Below the pieces are notes generated by a model. The model was not told the DNA's origin and searched no databases. It saw nothing but the letters and a program-made list of their open reading frames with translations. Below are positions 53,193 through 60,541 of a DNA stretch of 64,000 nt, one piece after another. Every line of letters begins with the position of its first letter. Within the stretch, counting starts at the first letter, position 1. Origin of the DNA: Clostridia bacterium (lineage in GTDB: Bacteria > Bacillota > Clostridia > UBA1381 > UBA9506); NCBI GenBank assembly GCA_017399695.1, contig JAFQBK010000013.1:27254-91253 (forward strand), read 5' to 3'. Position numbers and translations under genes: made by a program.

Positions 53193-53204
53193 TTATTCCC
53201 ACTC
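53193..53204. repeat. Left attachment-site core (12-bp direct repeat)
   Basis: TTATTCCCACTC, identical to 63856-63867, the other boundary of the element. On the minus strand it reads GAG TGG GAA TAA, Glu-Trp-Glu-stop, the usual C-terminus of GMP synthetase. An inverted repeat ACTCCAA / TTGGAGT (53201-53219) adjoins it on the element side. Confidence 0.7.
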
Positions 53205-53307
53205 CAACATCTTTGGAGTTTACTGCATCTCAAGTGTCCCGAAATCAGCATAAATGCGTTGTTTTATTTCGTTCATTCTCTAGTTTCTCGGTATTCTCAA
53301 GGTTTTT

Positions 53308-53338
53308 TGCAGTCGTTTTGCAGTCATTTTCTGCAGTC
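53308..53338. repeat. Left array of TGCAGTC repeats, putative integrase arm sites
   Basis: Three copies of TGCAGTC at 53308, 53319 and 53332, spaced 11 and 13 bp. A matching pair lies near the right end at 63779. The near-helical spacing and position just inside the att core fit arm-type binding sites of a tyrosine integrase. Confidence 0.55.
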
Positions 53339-53398
53339 GTGGGAACTCAAAAGTTTCTTTACTTAATTATAGCACTTTTTAATTAAAAATGCAATAGA

Positions 53399-53436
53399 AA
53401 ATTCCCCTTGCCTTTTTCAAGCAAAGGGAATTTTTA
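53399..53436. terminator. Terminator after the first element gene
   Basis: AATTCCC...TTGC pairs with GCAA...GGGAATT around a T-rich loop. It lies directly after the stop at 53437 and carries T runs usable on both strands. Confidence 0.7.
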
Positions 53437-53991
53437 TTATTGTTCATTATCAAATTTATCACGAATATCAGCACAAAGTTGAGCCTTGTGATTTACCTTA
53501 TTAAGCAAATTCCAAATTACTGAACTAAATTCATTGACTGCTTCTTGTAATGTGTTATATTTATCAAAATAACCAACATTGTATTCTGCAAGAGAATATA
53601 TATCTCCGTGAGAAAGTATTCTTGTATATCTTTTGTTGGTGTCTAATATTTTGTTTGCAACCTTTTCAAAATCATCTAAATCTTCATAGCATTCAAAATC
53701 ATCACATATTTCCGCATAGCAACTGCAACCAACAGACCAAGTATTTTCTTCTTTTGAATATTCTAGTTTAGCATATAAGGTTGAAAAAGCATAACTTTCT
53801 TCATCAAAATCAATAACAAGTTCATCTTTGATATTTACCTTAATGCTTTCAATTCCCGTTTCGCTTTCAATAGCCTTTGTTATTTCCTCGTAAGGAACAT
53901 CTTTTCTGTTAAGCGACCATTGTAATTCATCAGTATCAAATTGATACCAATCGTTTTCCATCATTTCTAATTCTTTTAATGCCTTCGCCAT
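53437..53991 (-). CDS. Unknown element protein, acidic, 184 residues
   Basis: I do not recognise it. It is acidic, with no membrane segment or signal peptide. It contains a run of aromatic and acidic residues in CSCYAEICDDFECYEDLDDFEKVA. AAAGGAAA precedes the ATG. It lies 26 nt downstream of the 329-residue protein in the same orientation, probably one transcript from the promoter at 55025. Base composition is lower in GC than the chromosomal genes to its left. As element cargo, a defence or accessory role is possible but unproven. Confidence 0.6.
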   Translation of the reverse strand: MAKALKELEMMENDWYQFDTDELQWSLNRKDVPYEEITKAIESETGIESIKVNIKDELVIDFDEESYAFSTLYAKLEYSKEENTWSVGCSCYAEICDDFECYEDLDDFEKVANKILDTNKRYTRILSHGDIYSLAEYNVGYFDKYNTLQEAVNEFSSVIWNLLNKVNHKAQLCADIRDKFDNEQ

Positions 53992-54017
53992 AATAATTTT
54001 CCTTTCGTATATAAATT

Positions 54018-55007
54018 TTATTTCATAGAGTTGAGATTTGTAATTCTCGCAAAGTTATCTTCTTCTTCGCCTTTTTTGTTTATAAATGTTCCATATCTTT
54101 CAAGTAGTTTTTCGTTGTAGTAGTCAATTAAGTCTATAGCCAGCTTGCGACCGAAACCAATTTTAAAAGCACGGTCAATAACCATATCAAACATTCTACC
54201 ACTTTTTTCAACGGAGTAGCCATTAAATGAAAGCAAGGTGTTAAGCATATCAAATGGTAATTCCAGCATAAAACCAATATTCACAAACATTTTCTTTCCA
54301 AAATCTTGTTCGCAAAAATCTTCAGATTGAAAATCGTTATATACTGTTTTTGATATTCCGTTTTGCAAGAGCAAATTTTGATAACCTGTTTTAATGCACT
54401 TTGTTGGTGTAAGCAGTTTTGGAGTAGACTGTGTTTCTGTTCTATAATTACTTAAATTTTCAATTTCCTTTATTAGTTCATCAAAGGTATTGAACTTAAT
54501 AACCTTTTTCCCTTGATAAACTTTTAATTGAAAGCTTATGCTATCAATCAAGCATTCTCTTATAATTTTATCAAGGTCAGATTTATAGTTTTCTAAATTG
54601 TTAGCCTTAAAGCATTTTGAAATCTCTTCATAATACTTTTTGATGTTGTTCTTTATATGTTCATCTTCTTCGTTTTCCAAAGTCTTTGCAAATGGGTTGT
54701 GATTTTGCAGAGTTTCAAACTTCATAGGTGGCACTATAACTTTTTTACCATCTATGATTGTTTTTATTACCAACTCTGGAAGAGCCAACGAGAGCAACGC
54801 CCTTTTGAATTTATAATCGCCATATATTTTTTTATTATCTTCATAGTGCTGATACCAGTCATCAGTAAAATTCTTTACTGCTTTCAGATAATCAGCCCTA
54901 TGTTCATAATCGGTAGATTTTATTAAGTTTCTGCAATCTTTGAGCCATCTTCTGATTTCAATGGATGACATTGACTGTAGGTCTACATCAAATACATTAC
55001 CTTGCAT
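54018..55007 (-). CDS. Unknown element protein, 329 residues, possible C-terminal helical regulator domain
   Basis: Not recognised. The first 250 residues are rich in charged helices. The segment ELPFDMLNTLLSFNGYSVEK followed by FDMVIDRAFKIGFG resembles the helical tail that follows HTH domains in some mobile-element proteins, where LNLxxxETxxLLxxxGYS is typical. No catalytic motif was found. It is transcribed from a promoter sharing a 29-bp exact repeat with the promoter of the SLH-protein gene, so the two may share regulation. It forms a pair with the 184-residue gene downstream. Confidence 0.6.
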   Translation of the reverse strand: MQGNVFDVDLQSMSSIEIRRWLKDCRNLIKSTDYEHRADYLKAVKNFTDDWYQHYEDNKKIYGDYKFKRALLSLALPELVIKTIIDGKKVIVPPMKFETLQNHNPFAKTLENEEDEHIKNNIKKYYEEISKCFKANNLENYKSDLDKIIRECLIDSISFQLKVYQGKKVIKFNTFDELIKEIENLSNYRTETQSTPKLLTPTKCIKTGYQNLLLQNGISKTVYNDFQSEDFCEQDFGKKMFVNIGFMLELPFDMLNTLLSFNGYSVEKSGRMFDMVIDRAFKIGFGRKLAIDLIDYYNEKLLERYGTFINKKGEEEDNFARITNLNSMK

Positions 55008-55024
55008 TTTATCACCTCAAGATT

Positions 55025-55053
55025 ATTATAACACAAAAACTAAAAAAAGTCAA
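55025..55053 (-). promoter_or_regulatory. Promoter A of the element, embedded in a repeated 29-bp block
   Basis: Minus strand TTGACT, 17-nt spacer, TATAAT, just upstream of the 329-residue gene. The sequence around and upstream of the -35 (55043-55071) is identical to 58830-58858. Confidence 0.75.
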
Positions 55054-55071
55054 TTAAACGACCAATTTTAA
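55043..55071. repeat. Promoter-associated 29-bp direct repeat, copy 1
   Basis: Contains the -35 box and the upstream segment TTAAACGACCAATTTTAA. Exact match to 58830-58858. Candidate operator for a shared regulator. Confidence 0.7.
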
Positions 55072-55189
55072 GACGAAATTTGAAGTTTAACTATATTTTC
55101 CGTCTTGCCCTTGATGGTAGAACACCTAAAATGAATATACAATAAAGATTTTTTGTAATATATAAAAACAATATAAACAGGAACAGCCT

Positions 55190-55339
55190 CACTCCGACAC
55201 CTACACGCTTAAAAGCAGTTTCGGTGCAAGTTTCGGTAATTCCAGCCCAGAGGGGCTGACACGATTTTTTGACAATCGTTTAATTACACGAAATCTCCGT
55301 TCGGCTGTTCCACAGGGGTAAACGCCAGCTTATGCTGGC
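55190..55339 (+). other. Structured leader or origin-like region upstream of the winged-helix gene
   Basis: A 9-bp long-range stem, GGAACAGCC (55190-55198) with GGCTGTTCC (55303-55311), encloses two hairpins: CAGCCC-AGAG-GGGCTG (55243-55258) and ACGATT/AATCGT (55261-55279). A third hairpin GCCAGC-TTAT-GCTGGC (55324-55339) follows 18 nt before the start codon. No known riboswitch was recognised. It could be an RNA leader or a single-strand origin. Confidence 0.5.
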
Positions 55340-55357
55340 TTTGTATGAGGTGGGCTT

Positions 55358-55933
55358 ATGTCAAGAAAATCACAGTATATAACAAAACTGAATAACCGAG
55401 ATATACAGTCATTCAGACTACTGTATTTCGCCCACCACATACCACGCTCGCTTATGAAAGCGAGCGATTGTAGGCTACGAGCCTACGAAAAACAAGGTTT
55501 GGTTGAAAGGTGTGTAAGCCTTTCAACCAATGAAACAATCTATAAATGCACAGACAAAGGCCGTGCATTTATAGGTAAGTTAGACGGTTTTCAAGGTCAT
55601 AAACCTTATGTAAATGCTAATTCCAGCGAACATAACAGCCTACTTGCTTACCATATCGCAAATCTCCCACAGCACCAGCAAGAACAATGGTATTCAGAAA
55701 GAGATTTACACGATATGTATCAAGAGAGGCTGGAAGAATTAAGACACGCCGATTATGACCGCTGGGAGCAGTTAAGCAAAATGACCGCCTCTTCTTGTGA
55801 TGGTGGTATTGTGAGTGAAAGCCATATTGAACTAATTGAAATTACTACCGACCACTATAATCAAACTATGCTGGAGGAAAAAGAGGTGTTTAGTCAGGTA
55901 TTATCAGCCAATCTGACCTTTTACCATACTTAA
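55358..55933 (+). CDS. Winged-helix protein, possibly replication-relaxation-like
   Basis: 191 residues. The first 70 look like a winged helix: NRDIQSFRLLYFAHHI, then a recognition-type segment CRLRAYEKQGLVERCVS and a wing ending YKCTDKGRAFIG. The following HNSLLAYHIANLPQHQQEQWYSERDL and IELIEITTDHYN recall the replication-relaxation family of mobile elements, but the match is weak. First gene of a three-gene plus-strand run (55358-56981). AGGTGGGC lies before the ATG. Confidence 0.6.
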   Translation: MSRKSQYITKLNNRDIQSFRLLYFAHHIPRSLMKASDCRLRAYEKQGLVERCVSLSTNETIYKCTDKGRAFIGKLDGFQGHKPYVNANSSEHNSLLAYHIANLPQHQQEQWYSERDLHDMYQERLEELRHADYDRWEQLSKMTASSCDGGIVSESHIELIEITTDHYNQTMLEEKEVFSQVLSANLTFYHT

Positions 55934-55947
55934 GGAGTTGATGAATT

Positions 55948-56784
55948 ATGAAATATGATTTTTTAGAGCGTGGAGCAAGAACAAACTGCATAAAAGACTA
56001 TGAAGATTTTTTCTATGTGTTGAAAAAACATCTGGGCGGTGTAGTTCAGCAGAAATATGTAGCCTATTTTTTAAATCACACCAGCGAGATTATGTCTTTA
56101 ATGTGCGAGTTAGGACTACTCAAAAGGGTGTTTTTAAGTGGTATGCTGGTTTATCAGTTGCAGTATTCCAATGAACTGTCAAGCCATAATGTAGGAAAAA
56201 TTACAAAGGATATGCTAATTCGCTCCGCTCTACGAATGGAACATTATAAATCGCTGGGGCTAAAAACTTTCGCAGAGATACGAAAGCACGGAACATACGG
56301 AAATAATCTGTCAACCAATATTAACAAAGAAATTTTGGAGAGGTATGACTACAACCTGAATAAAAAGGGTATCTTGATTGAAAACCTTACCAACCCAGAA
56401 AATGTTTCAATATTATATAAGTTGAAATCTCAAAATGTGTTTATAGATGGTATTCGTGTTAAAGACCGAGTAATACGACCGCAAATATCAATTTACAACA
56501 TCAATGTTGAGAAAGCAAAGAAGATGGCTAACAGAATAGCATTCGCTTACTCTGAAATTGTTGGAATGTTTACTGACTATATCGCTGGTGTAGAGGTTAA
56601 GCCAACAATACTGATACACGGCTTTGGAGATTTAGAAATGTTTAACAACCTAACATATCAGGACTTATTAAAAAATCACTATCAAGAAATGGGGTGCTAT
56701 GATTTAGAAACCTTACAAGAAAAGGTTAAATTTAATACATACAAGAATAAAAGCAAAACACCCTATTCCAATATTCTTAATTAA
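55948..56784 (+). CDS. Unknown element protein, 278 residues
   Basis: Not recognised. The N-terminal 100 residues (KYVAYFLNHTSEIMSLMCELGLLKRVFLSGMLVYQL) have a winged-helix-like pattern. The rest is mixed alpha/beta without obvious catalytic residues, and no relaxase HxH or tyrosine motif was seen. It lies 14 nt after the winged-helix gene and 14 nt before the 60-residue gene, with AAGGAG before the ATG, so it probably works with them in replication or transfer of the element. Confidence 0.6.
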   Translation: MKYDFLERGARTNCIKDYEDFFYVLKKHLGGVVQQKYVAYFLNHTSEIMSLMCELGLLKRVFLSGMLVYQLQYSNELSSHNVGKITKDMLIRSALRMEHYKSLGLKTFAEIRKHGTYGNNLSTNINKEILERYDYNLNKKGILIENLTNPENVSILYKLKSQNVFIDGIRVKDRVIRPQISIYNINVEKAKKMANRIAFAYSEIVGMFTDYIAGVEVKPTILIHGFGDLEMFNNLTYQDLLKNHYQEMGCYDLETLQEKVKFNTYKNKSKTPYSNILN

Positions 56785-56798
56785 AGAGGTGTTTTACA

Positions 56799-56981
56799 AT
56801 GGAAAAAAACAAAGATTTTGAATTAACCGAGGAAGAACAAGAATTTTTACATATGATGCATAAAGAAACATTTGATTTCAATAAATGGGCCGATGATATG
56901 GACGAAGCCCTAAAAAATGCAGAAATTGAAGAAATCTTAAAATCTATAAAGCCAGCAGAAGATTTTGAACTGGAATTATAA
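56799..56981 (+). CDS. Small acidic element protein, 60 residues
   Basis: Strongly acidic and mostly helical (ELTEEEQEFLHMMHKETFDFNKWADDMDEA). AAAGAGG precedes the ATG, and it is translated from the same run as the two genes upstream. Its size and charge are typical of small phage or plasmid accessory proteins. No family recognised. Confidence 0.6.
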   Translation: MEKNKDFELTEEEQEFLHMMHKETFDFNKWADDMDEALKNAEIEEILKSIKPAEDFELEL

Positions 56982-56986
56982 AGTGA

Positions 56987-57011
56987 AAGCCCCAGCAGAC
57001 CGCTGGGGCTT
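56987..57011. terminator. Terminator between convergent element operons
   Basis: AAGCCCCAGC pairs with GCTGGGGCTT around AGACC. It lies 6 nt before the stop of the convergent SLH-protein gene. The T tracts are short. Confidence 0.6.
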
Positions 57012-57016
57012 AATTG

Positions 57017-58561
57017 TTATTTAATTTTGTTGTATAAACGATAAGTCATAGCAATAGCCTGTTCAACAGATGTATTTGATTGTGGGGTGATTGAAACGCC
57101 ATCGCCCTTAACAATACCTAAACCAGACATAGCATTTATGCCTTCAACCGCCCAATCACTGACATTGTTCATATCACTAAATTTAATGCCTTCACCGAAC
57201 TGAACATCTGGCTTTAATAATTTTGTGGCTCTTGTCATAATCGCACACATCTGTTCTCTGGTAATTCTGCCATCAGGTGCAAATGTATCACTGCTGACAC
57301 CTGTTATAATTCCGTTAGCATAAGCCTTAATTACCTTTTCGTTTTTAGTATCTTTGAACGGGTTAGATGTAGTTGAAAGTTCTCTGCCTAAATACTTTTC
57401 GCAGAAATCAACAATCATATTGCAAAAATCTTCTCTTTTGATATTGCTCTGCATATCAAAAAGTTTAACGCTGTCTATGTAGCCGATTTCGTCAGCAAGT
57501 GCAATTTCTGCATCTGCCCAGTCGCTACGGTTTAAGTATTTGTAATTTGCATAAACTGTTTTTACCTTTGCATTTTCAAACGGGTATTCTAAATAAGTGA
57601 AGTTTCCGTTTCTGTCAATTCCTGAATAATACGCTTGTTTATCAACAAAATTTGTATCGCAGATTTTAAATGTTCCGTCAGATAAATCTACAAATACTAC
57701 ATCTCCATCTTTTGTTTTAAATCTATTGTCTTGCATAAAAACAATATTATCAGCAATTTTCTGTTCGTCTATATAAAGACCGCCATCTAACGCCCAAGTA
57801 AGATACCTGTATTTGCCCCCACCAAGTCCATATTCATCTTGATACACATATGTTGAAGCAAGTGTTGGTGCATTAAATTCTTTAGGGGTTATATTATGAC
57901 CATCAACCATTTTTGGTGGTTCCAACTGATATTCATAATTGCTTCCCCAATGATACCATTTGCCGTCATTTGTTCGTGCGGCAAAACCAGTATAAATATC
58001 CGAACAATTTTCCAATAACAATCCGTTTTCATCGCAATATTCGCCGTTGGTAGTATATAAATTAAAATTTACATCACGATATAAAACAATGTCTTTAGAA
58101 AATTCACAAAAATCTATTACATTGTCTGCAATTTTTGTATAGCCCGAAAAAGCCCCATTTAAATATGTATTAAATCTATATAGTGAATTATCTTCTGTCA
58201 TTCCGTAGTTATCCGTGCTTTTTTCTGGAACAAATAAAACATTTTCCGAAGTTTCTAAATCCGAGATAAGTTTATTATTCATAAAATACCAATTTCCATC
58301 TTTTGCTTGATATACCCCATTGACTACAGCGTTACCATCTGGGTGTTCTCTTTTGGTAATATACTCAGAGTCGAAGTCAATAACTTCTGTATCAATTAAA
58401 TCTAATCCATCTGACAACCTATATAATCTTCCATCTTCTGTCAGCACTCCACTTCCATTAGTATAACACTTAATAAATCTTGTTCCCCCGTCAGCAAATA
58501 CGCCTACCGAACTTGTAAGCAATATTGCCATAACCATAATTGCCGATAATACTTTTTTCAT
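57017..58561 (-). CDS. Secreted SLH-domain surface protein carried by the element
   Basis: 514 residues. Residues 1-24 form a classical signal peptide (KKVLSAIMVMAILLTSSVGVFADG). The middle 300 residues contain repeated short segments such as GRLYRLSDG, NSLYRF and GKWYHWGSN that suggest a beta-propeller or RCC1-like repeat. The C-terminal 170 residues hold three S-layer-homology units, clearest in NPFKDTKNEKVIKAYANGIITG and FSDMNNVSDWAVEGINAMSGLGIV, which bind cell-wall polysaccharide. GGAGG lies 9 nt before the ATG. Expression is probably controlled by the long structured leader upstream. A surface protein is unusual cargo for a small mobilisable element. Confidence 0.85.
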   Translation of the reverse strand: MKKVLSAIMVMAILLTSSVGVFADGGTRFIKCYTNGSGVLTEDGRLYRLSDGLDLIDTEVIDFDSEYITKREHPDGNAVVNGVYQAKDGNWYFMNNKLISDLETSENVLFVPEKSTDNYGMTEDNSLYRFNTYLNGAFSGYTKIADNVIDFCEFSKDIVLYRDVNFNLYTTNGEYCDENGLLLENCSDIYTGFAARTNDGKWYHWGSNYEYQLEPPKMVDGHNITPKEFNAPTLASTYVYQDEYGLGGGKYRYLTWALDGGLYIDEQKIADNIVFMQDNRFKTKDGDVVFVDLSDGTFKICDTNFVDKQAYYSGIDRNGNFTYLEYPFENAKVKTVYANYKYLNRSDWADAEIALADEIGYIDSVKLFDMQSNIKREDFCNMIVDFCEKYLGRELSTTSNPFKDTKNEKVIKAYANGIITGVSSDTFAPDGRITREQMCAIMTRATKLLKPDVQFGEGIKFSDMNNVSDWAVEGINAMSGLGIVKGDGVSITPQSNTSVEQAIAMTYRLYNKIK

Positions 58562-58592
58562 TTGTTAATACCTCCAAATAAATTTATAAAAT

Positions 58593-58806
58593 AAAAAAGG
58601 TGCACCAACCGAAGTTAATGCACCGAAAAACACAAACCCCGATTGCTGCTAAACAAATCTTAACAAAAACGGATTATTCTCCTACATTCGCCAAGTGGAA
58701 TTTGTGTTTTTACCAATTCATTTTTGACGAATGTAAAAAAGGGTATACTACCCCCTATATTAAATTAAGAGAATAAAACATTTTTTGTTTTAAAATTTGT
58801 TTAGCA
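58593..58806 (-). ncRNA. Candidate novel structured leader RNA with terminator, upstream of the SLH-protein gene
   Basis: On the minus strand, the 5' segment at 58790-58806 (TGCTAAACAAATTTTAA) pairs over 17 positions with 58647-58663 (one G-U). Inside are GGGTA-GTA-TACCC plus T6 (58735-58753) and an 11-bp stem 58724-58734/58684-58694. The loop AAAAACACAAA (58701-58711) is complementary over 11 nt to TTTGTGTTTTT at 58626-58636, a possible pseudoknot. The leader ends in GGTGCA-TTAACTTCGGTTG-TGCACC plus T6 (58593-58624), an intrinsic terminator 32 nt before the gene. No known riboswitch class recognised. Confidence 0.6.
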
Positions 58807-58811
58807 TATAT

Positions 58812-58840
58812 ATTATAACACATATTTTCAAAAAAGTCAA
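58812..58840 (-). promoter_or_regulatory. Promoter B of the element, for the structured leader and SLH gene
   Basis: Minus strand TTGACT, 17-nt spacer, TATAAT. The predicted start lies at the 5' arm of the long-range stem. Confidence 0.75.
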
Positions 58841-58858
58841 TTAAACGACCAATTTTAA
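58830..58858. repeat. Promoter-associated 29-bp direct repeat, copy 2
   Basis: Exact copy of 55043-55071, placed identically relative to the -35 box. The spacers downstream differ, so the conserved part is the -35 and upstream block. Confidence 0.7.
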
Positions 58859-58929
58859 TAAAAAATTATAGAACACTTAAAAATTATAATTCAAAAATCG
58901 CCTGTATAAGATAAATTAAGTTTAAAAAT

Positions 58930-59045
58930 ATGGAATAGAAATTATCTTAAATGGGAGCAAAAATGCAGTAAGTTCCATAAAGGATGTATTATTCCATTTG
59001 AGATAAGCATTTTATTCTCACTTGGGACTGATACTTCTATTCCAT
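58930..59045 (+). other. Nested inverted repeats with possible pseudoknot upstream of the DUF3991 gene
   Basis: Outer arms ATGGAATAGAA (58930-58940) and TTCTATTCCAT (59035-59045) are exact complements. Inner arms TTATCTTAAATGG (58942-58954) and CCATTTGAGATAA (58994-59006) pair with one G-U. The inner loop segment AAAATGC (58960-58966) complements GCATTTT (59007-59013) just after the inner stem, an H-type pseudoknot layout. No family recognised. It could be a leader RNA or a DNA origin. Confidence 0.5.
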
Positions 59046-59083
59046 TTATTAGACTGAATACATCTATAAAGGAGATAAAGAAA

Positions 59084-60100
59084 ATGACTAAAGAACTAAA
59101 AGAAATGATTAAATGTAATAATTATCCAAAGAAACAGTTTAGTAAAGAACAAAGGGCTTTAATGAGAAGTGTTGATTTAACTGACTTTATGACTTGGTAT
59201 GATGAAAGTAAAATCATCAAGTTAAGAGGTAGTGTAAGATTAGCAGATAACAGAAGTGTTGTATTGCACGAGAAGTGGGCTAAAGACTTTGCAGAAACAT
59301 CTGACTACTGCTCTGGTATTGATTTCTGCATTAAGTATCTAGGTTTAAGCACATACGGAGCAATGTATGTTATGAATGAGTTTTTGGAGAGTGGTTATAT
59401 ACACCGAGAGCCGACACCGAGAACGCTAACCTCAATTAAAACCATTGAAAGCAGAATAGCAAACGGACAATACATACCAGCAAACAACATCAAGCCCATA
59501 TATGCTTATTTGTGCAACACAAGGCAGATACCAGCAGATACAGTTAAAAAGTTCATAGACAGCGATTATTTATACGCAGAGAGATTGAGGACAGGCTACA
59601 ACCTTTTATTTCCTATATATAATAATGAAGATAAAATCATTGGCTTTGAAAAATCTGGTATTCTTTCTGACACCGAACACAGATACAAGGGATGTGTTAT
59701 AAGCGAGGCTTACACAGGCTTTACCTACCAATATAAATATATAGACAATACTCCCGAAGTCGTTATTGTGTTTGAAAGCGGTATAGACCTTATGAGCTTC
59801 ATAGCCCTTGTTGATGAGGGGCTTATTCTTCTTCCAGAGGACAGGAGTATAATGTTGTTGTCTATAAGAGGGCTACAAGGCAAGGTGTTAGCAACCTACA
59901 CCGACAAAGACAGCAATATTATCTTGTGTGTTGATAATGATACTGCTGGGAGTTCCTTTTACACCGAGGAACACTATCATTATAATAATATGGTTTATGC
60001 TGGTAGCGTTTTATCAAGATACAATGTAAAGGACTGGAACGACCTCTTAAAAATTAAAAATCAGATAAAAACACCCATAAATTTCAAAAATCTATGCTAA
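59084..60100 (+). CDS. DUF3991/TOPRIM-domain protein of mobile elements
   Basis: 338 residues. The C-terminal half matches the DUF3991-TOPRIM pairing found in integrative and mobilisable elements: GYNLLFPIYNNEDKIIGFEKSG, VVIVFESGIDLMSFIAL (first acidic motif), LLSIRGLQGK and ILCVDNDTAG (TOPRIM DxD-like motif). The N-terminal part is helical. The proteins are thought to be primase-like or to help mobilisation, but activity is not established. AAAGGAG precedes the ATG. Preceded by a nested inverted-repeat region and followed by a terminator. Confidence 0.82.
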   Translation: MTKELKEMIKCNNYPKKQFSKEQRALMRSVDLTDFMTWYDESKIIKLRGSVRLADNRSVVLHEKWAKDFAETSDYCSGIDFCIKYLGLSTYGAMYVMNEFLESGYIHREPTPRTLTSIKTIESRIANGQYIPANNIKPIYAYLCNTRQIPADTVKKFIDSDYLYAERLRTGYNLLFPIYNNEDKIIGFEKSGILSDTEHRYKGCVISEAYTGFTYQYKYIDNTPEVVIVFESGIDLMSFIALVDEGLILLPEDRSIMLLSIRGLQGKVLATYTDKDSNIILCVDNDTAGSSFYTEEHYHYNNMVYAGSVLSRYNVKDWNDLLKIKNQIKTPINFKNLC

Positions 60101-60112
60101 TCAAGAAAGAAA

Positions 60113-60148
60113 AAGAAGGAACTTTTTAAAAGGTTTCTTCTTTTTTTG
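60113..60148 (+). terminator. Terminator after the DUF3991/TOPRIM gene
   Basis: AGAAGGAAC pairs with GTTTCTTCT and is followed by seven T. Confidence 0.75.
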
Positions 60149-60523
60149 TGTTCAACAACCCCAGAAAACAAAACAGTTTTTGTTTTACAAGCGTTCCAAA
60201 AATGGTCGGGAAGTCGGCTGTTTACTGCTTGACAAATGAACCTTTTTGTGTTGAAATATATAGTGTAAGGACTTACAAATCGGTCGTTCATAAGACCAGA
60301 TATAAAACAATTTAATATTATAATCAGTACCGCTTATGTGTATCATATATTATATAGGGCAGTCCCCTATATAGTAAAGTCTTAATCAATGCTTAATCAG
60401 ACAAGACAAATAACAGGGAAAGAACATATAGAGGCAAAAGCGGTATGACACGAAAAATGTCGTATCGCTTTTATATTTTATATTGCTACTGCTTATAATA
60501 TAAAAACTAAAAAATTAAGCTAA
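60149..60523. other. Inverted-repeat-rich noncoding region, candidate transfer origin or regulatory DNA
   Basis: Several dyads and no gene: TGTAAG-GA-CTTACA (60264-60277), GGTC/GACC (60282-60297), TATATAGGG-CAGTC-CCCTATATA (60351-60373), and TACCGCTT (60328-60335) matching AAGCGGTA (60438-60445). The last is part of a hairpin, AAAAGCGGTATGAC with GTCGTATCGCTTTT. This is where a mobilisable element could hold oriT, but no nic-site consensus was recognised. Confidence 0.45.
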
Positions 60524-60541
60524 ATGAAAGGACTGAACATT

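Noticed and set aside
53308..53338. Short repeats near 53.3 kb considered as a CRISPR remnant
   Set aside because: The 7-bp units with 11-13 bp periodicity are far too short for CRISPR, there are no cas genes, and a matching array at the other element end points to integrase binding.
54018..55007. Known abortive-infection or toxin-antitoxin system at the left of the element
   Set aside because: No toxin, antitoxin, nuclease or nucleotidyltransferase motif is visible in either protein, so I list them as unknown rather than as defence genes.
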